A DNA stretch of 64,000 nt. Source: Candidatus Hydrogenedentota bacterium. Lineage in GTDB: Bacteria; Hydrogenedentota; Hydrogenedentia; Hydrogenedentales; JAGMZX01. The notes under the pieces were generated by a model. The model searched no databases, was not told where the DNA came from, and saw only the letters and a list, made by a program, of their open reading frames with translations. Where the stretch lies: contig JAKQEQ010000042.1 of NCBI GenBank assembly GCA_029556545.1, positions 62,001 through 126,000 on the forward strand. The letters are read 5' to 3'. Both the position numbers and the translations under genes were made by a program. Below are positions 62,401 through 64,000 of this stretch, piece after piece (the first letter of the stretch is position 1; every line of letters begins with the position of its first letter).

Positions 62401-64000
62401 ATCGTTCGCGATGCCATTCCTCCCCAAGCCGTGCCGCGGGCGGGGCCCATTTCGGTCTATCTGTCGAGTCCGACCTTGACGGGGCAGGACCTCGACCTCA
62501 ATAGCAGCGATAACTGCGCGGTTTTCGATTGGAAAATCGACGACCAGGATTCGGTGACCTACACCTGCGGCGACGTGGGCGCAACCCTACCCGCGAAACT
62601 GACGGTATTCGACGAGTCGGGCAACAACCATAGCGCCTTTACCTCCGTGCGGGTATATGACGACATACCGCCCGTGGCGATTTGCACGAACGTAACGCTT
62701 CAACTCGATGCGTTGGGGAACGCCACGCTGGCCGCGGCGGACGTCGATGATGGCAGCAACGATGCCTGCGGGCCGCTCGCTTCCCTGCTTATCAAGCGCT
62801 CGGCTGATCCGGACTCTGCCTATGCACAGCAGCTTGTGTTCGGCTGCGGCGACCGCGGCGCGCCCGTAAGCGTGACCCTCCAGGTCACGGACGGCGCAAA
62901 TCCCCCGAATACCGCCACGTGCCCGGCCGATGTCACGGTCGAGGACAACGTGAAACCGGTCATTGTGCTGAACGGCGCGAATCCCATGGCGGTGATGCAG
63001 GGACAGCCGTACAACGAGCCGGGCGCCGTGGCGAACGACAACTGCGACGGGCCGGGCAATACGGTCACGGATATTACCGGTACGGTGGATACCAGCGTTC
63101 TCGGCGCCAGTTACGAGGTGCGATACAACTACACGGACGAGAGCGGCAATGCGGCTGATGAGGTCGTGCGCACGGTAAACGTTGTCGAGAATCCGCCGCC
63201 CGAGATCACGATTCTCGGCGACAATCCGGCGACGGTCGAATGCACCGGTGTCTACACGGATGCCGGCGCCACGGCGTTCGACGTCCCCGACGGCGATCTC
63301 ACGGACGACATCATTACGACCGGAGTGGAATCCGTTGATACCGCCACCCCGGGTTCATATACGGTGTCCTACGAGGTAACGGACAGCAATGACACGACGG
63401 TGGTCGTTTCCCGTACAGTGGAGGTAGTCGATACGACGCCCCCGGTCATTTCGTTGATCGGCGGCGATACGGCGCAGCACGAATGCAGCACCGACTACGT
63501 GGACCTCGGCGCGGTCGCCGAGGACGACTGCGAAGGTGTGCTCGCCACGCCCGTCACCGTGACGAGCCCGGTGAACAGGAATTCACCGCCCGGCACGTAT
63601 CTCGTTCTTTACGACGTAAGCGACGCCACCGGCAACGCGGCGGCGCAGATCACACGCACGGTCGAGGTCGTGGATACGACCCCGCCGGTGCTTGTCCTAT
63701 TAGGCAGTCCCGCCGTCGTCACCGAGTGCGGACAGCCTTACACGGATGCTGGCGCGATCGCTAACGATTCCTGCGGCGGCGACCTGACCGGCGAAATCAC
63801 CGTGGACAATCCGGTGTCCGCCGATTCGGGACTTGGCTTCTATACCGTCACGTACTATGTCCTCGACGCCGCCGGCAACGCGGCCACGCCGATTACGCGG
63901 CAAGTCGAGGTCAGGGACACCACGCCGCCGTTGCTGACGCTTAATGGCGCGGCCACCGTCATCATCTTCAGGGGAACGTCTTTCACCGACCCCAGGGCGA
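59455..64000 (+). CDS. large secreted protein with repeated DUF5011/HYR-like beta domains (partial)
   Basis: ATG 59455 follows GGGAG; the frame stays open to the window end (1515 residues, incomplete). A signal peptide (about 1-21) precedes an N-terminal part with three related beta-sandwich units near residues 22-560 (each opening with a W-F-G-W-like strand), then Ig-like/bacterial adhesion segments. From about residue 1165 there are at least five tandem units of about 80 residues of the form 'TPPVI.L.G...EC...YTDAGA.A.D', which match DUF5011/HYR-type Ig-like repeats. Such proteins are surface or biofilm-matrix components. The missing C-terminus would tell how it is anchored. Confidence 0.8.
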   Translation, partial: MHTRQLFLLAALTVLAATSAHGIVWNWDTAGNFQGWGSWNCVTGASVSGGSLNGTINCGDPHVYSPDNLGLAGSNHNWLKVYITYSPGPGTATPFQLFYNSGNGIREADSFRFTVHPGTELYQVHIPRAIAEQGKTNMWTGRTISRVRFDLGSHASGTFNIHWLAIENYPHPDWDFNITPAGVAHPSGWYVANQLANWQVTNDRKLQFTVTGGDPHFAVAPLAFDPASYRYVYMRHEVAGFSSNLPQTAQIFGFPGTGGTGFVWKNWGYYPNVGYETVVVDMHTGTSNASWNGAYGSISTFRVDPATSADTSGTHRYDRIGIYPASSIDSGTRLWNSMSGPGAWIAPKHGSYAGSTVSISGGVATLSRTGSNPFGVMNIDFAVQSGNRYLYLDVEPVTSTPRDNVAMTVQWRVDGADFAAQNRQRRYTNLRGGQGMNRHVFDLGATQASPYNGAWSGIPHGLLLHFDHAADLTSVRIANVGLVSSVRTITATAGANGSIWPSGSVLVVNGSNATFSITPSAGYRVFDVLVNSSRLADPVTSYTFTNVTANQAIHANFARPNWQFDTPGYREGWTPNAHIGTWNVAAGILQYATNFPVPGPPNPDPYWPSQALSLPRDQFSWLKVRARNATNATRGQMFFATDLGGFSEPRSVSYDVIPNDTTYRDYWVSLDANANWLAATTITQLRNDLPSNPTVNGTIYLDQILLSPTPPPSATLSSGAPNPTNAAIPVAVTLNLSSSDFTEADIAATNATVVGFSGSGTSYSFTLNPTAQGAVSCYASAYTFTDAAGNLNPQASNTISRTYDTVPPNAPSVTSVLAFTNDTTPTWNWSTGGGGNGQYRYGWTEGVWIAENVAVTQYTPPAPLADGPHTLYVQERDAAGNWSMPGSFTVTVDGTPPTAPDPGTDVEVYLNANGTATLTPAHIAAMGAGAADANGIDWAATHATAGPVIDFDCTDLNQAIAVTFTVTDTAGNPAANTTTANAIVRDAIPPQAVPRAGPISVYLSSPTLTGQDLDLNSSDNCAVFDWKIDDQDSVTYTCGDVGATLPAKLTVFDESGNNHSAFTSVRVYDDIPPVAICTNVTLQLDALGNATLAAADVDDGSNDACGPLASLLIKRSADPDSAYAQQLVFGCGDRGAPVSVTLQVTDGANPPNTATCPADVTVEDNVKPVIVLNGANPMAVMQGQPYNEPGAVANDNCDGPGNTVTDITGTVDTSVLGASYEVRYNYTDESGNAADEVVRTVNVVENPPPEITILGDNPATVECTGVYTDAGATAFDVPDGDLTDDIITTGVESVDTATPGSYTVSYEVTDSNDTTVVVSRTVEVVDTTPPVISLIGGDTAQHECSTDYVDLGAVAEDDCEGVLATPVTVTSPVNRNSPPGTYLVLYDVSDATGNAAAQITRTVEVVDTTPPVLVLLGSPAVVTECGQPYTDAGAIANDSCGGDLTGEITVDNPVSADSGLGFYTVTYYVLDAAGNAATPITRQVEVRDTTPPLLTLNGAATVIIFRGTSFTDPRA

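Overview
The window (about 60% G+C) reads as chromosome of an uncultured bacterium of the PVC/planctomycete neighbourhood, most probably Candidatus Hydrogenedentota. The pointers are a secreted protein with a 29-copy Gly-Glu linker and 'LTELLR..QFYN.GG' EF-hand-like modules, a DUF1080-type hydrolase, a VIT-vWA protein, and many Ser/Thr kinases fused to TPRs. This taxon call is inference from recognised protein style, not from a marker gene.

Left chromosomal flank (1-3371): the end of a membrane protein, a TAT-type Rieske protein, a fused cytochrome b, and a cytochrome-bd-like subunit with a C-terminal c-type heme, all in one + strand operon, followed by tRNA-Ser(UGA). The 3' 59 bp of this tRNA region (3315-3373) are repeated perfectly at 54414-54472, just after a tyrosine-recombinase gene (53254-54357). 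The 51.1 kb between the copies is therefore read as a tRNA-integrated genomic island. The right flank (54473-64000) is chromosome again: DUF1080 protein, ankyrin-like protein, a MerR regulator overlapping a VIT-vWA protein, and a very large secreted protein running off the window.

Inside the island, nearly everything is on the - strand. (a) 3.9-15.2 kb is a defence block: a truncated PLD/helicase gene, then a type I restriction-modification operon hsdM-hsdS-[AAA+ ATPase]-[subtilase]-hsdR, with a decayed second hsdR 5' end and duplicated control repeats before hsdR. (b) 15.3-33.0 kb is a signalling block: sigma-like factor, anti-sigma-like protein, CHAT protease with many zinc-binding cysteines, SPFH/FHA protein, Ser/Thr kinase with 46-residue TPR units, two membrane-linked proteins sharing one carbohydrate-binding-like domain, another kinase-TPR and a TPR protein. 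(c) 33.2-36.5 kb is a four-gene operon that looks like an ESCRT machine: two Snf7-like coiled-coil proteins, a Vps4-like AAA+ ATPase with an N-terminal MIT-like domain, and a CsgG-fold-like membrane protein. (d) 36.9-50.0 kb holds a second kinase-TPR paralogue, a secreted GH16-like protein, another kinase-TPR, and four secreted or membrane proteins. (e) 50.2-52.9 kb holds a third kinase-TPR paralogue on the + strand and a small membrane protein, then the integrase.

Taken together the island looks like a mobile package of restriction plus a kinase/FHA/CHAT/sigma signalling relay linked to membrane remodelling. A role in phage defence or envelope stress is a hypothesis. The individual domain calls rest on motifs visible in the translations.
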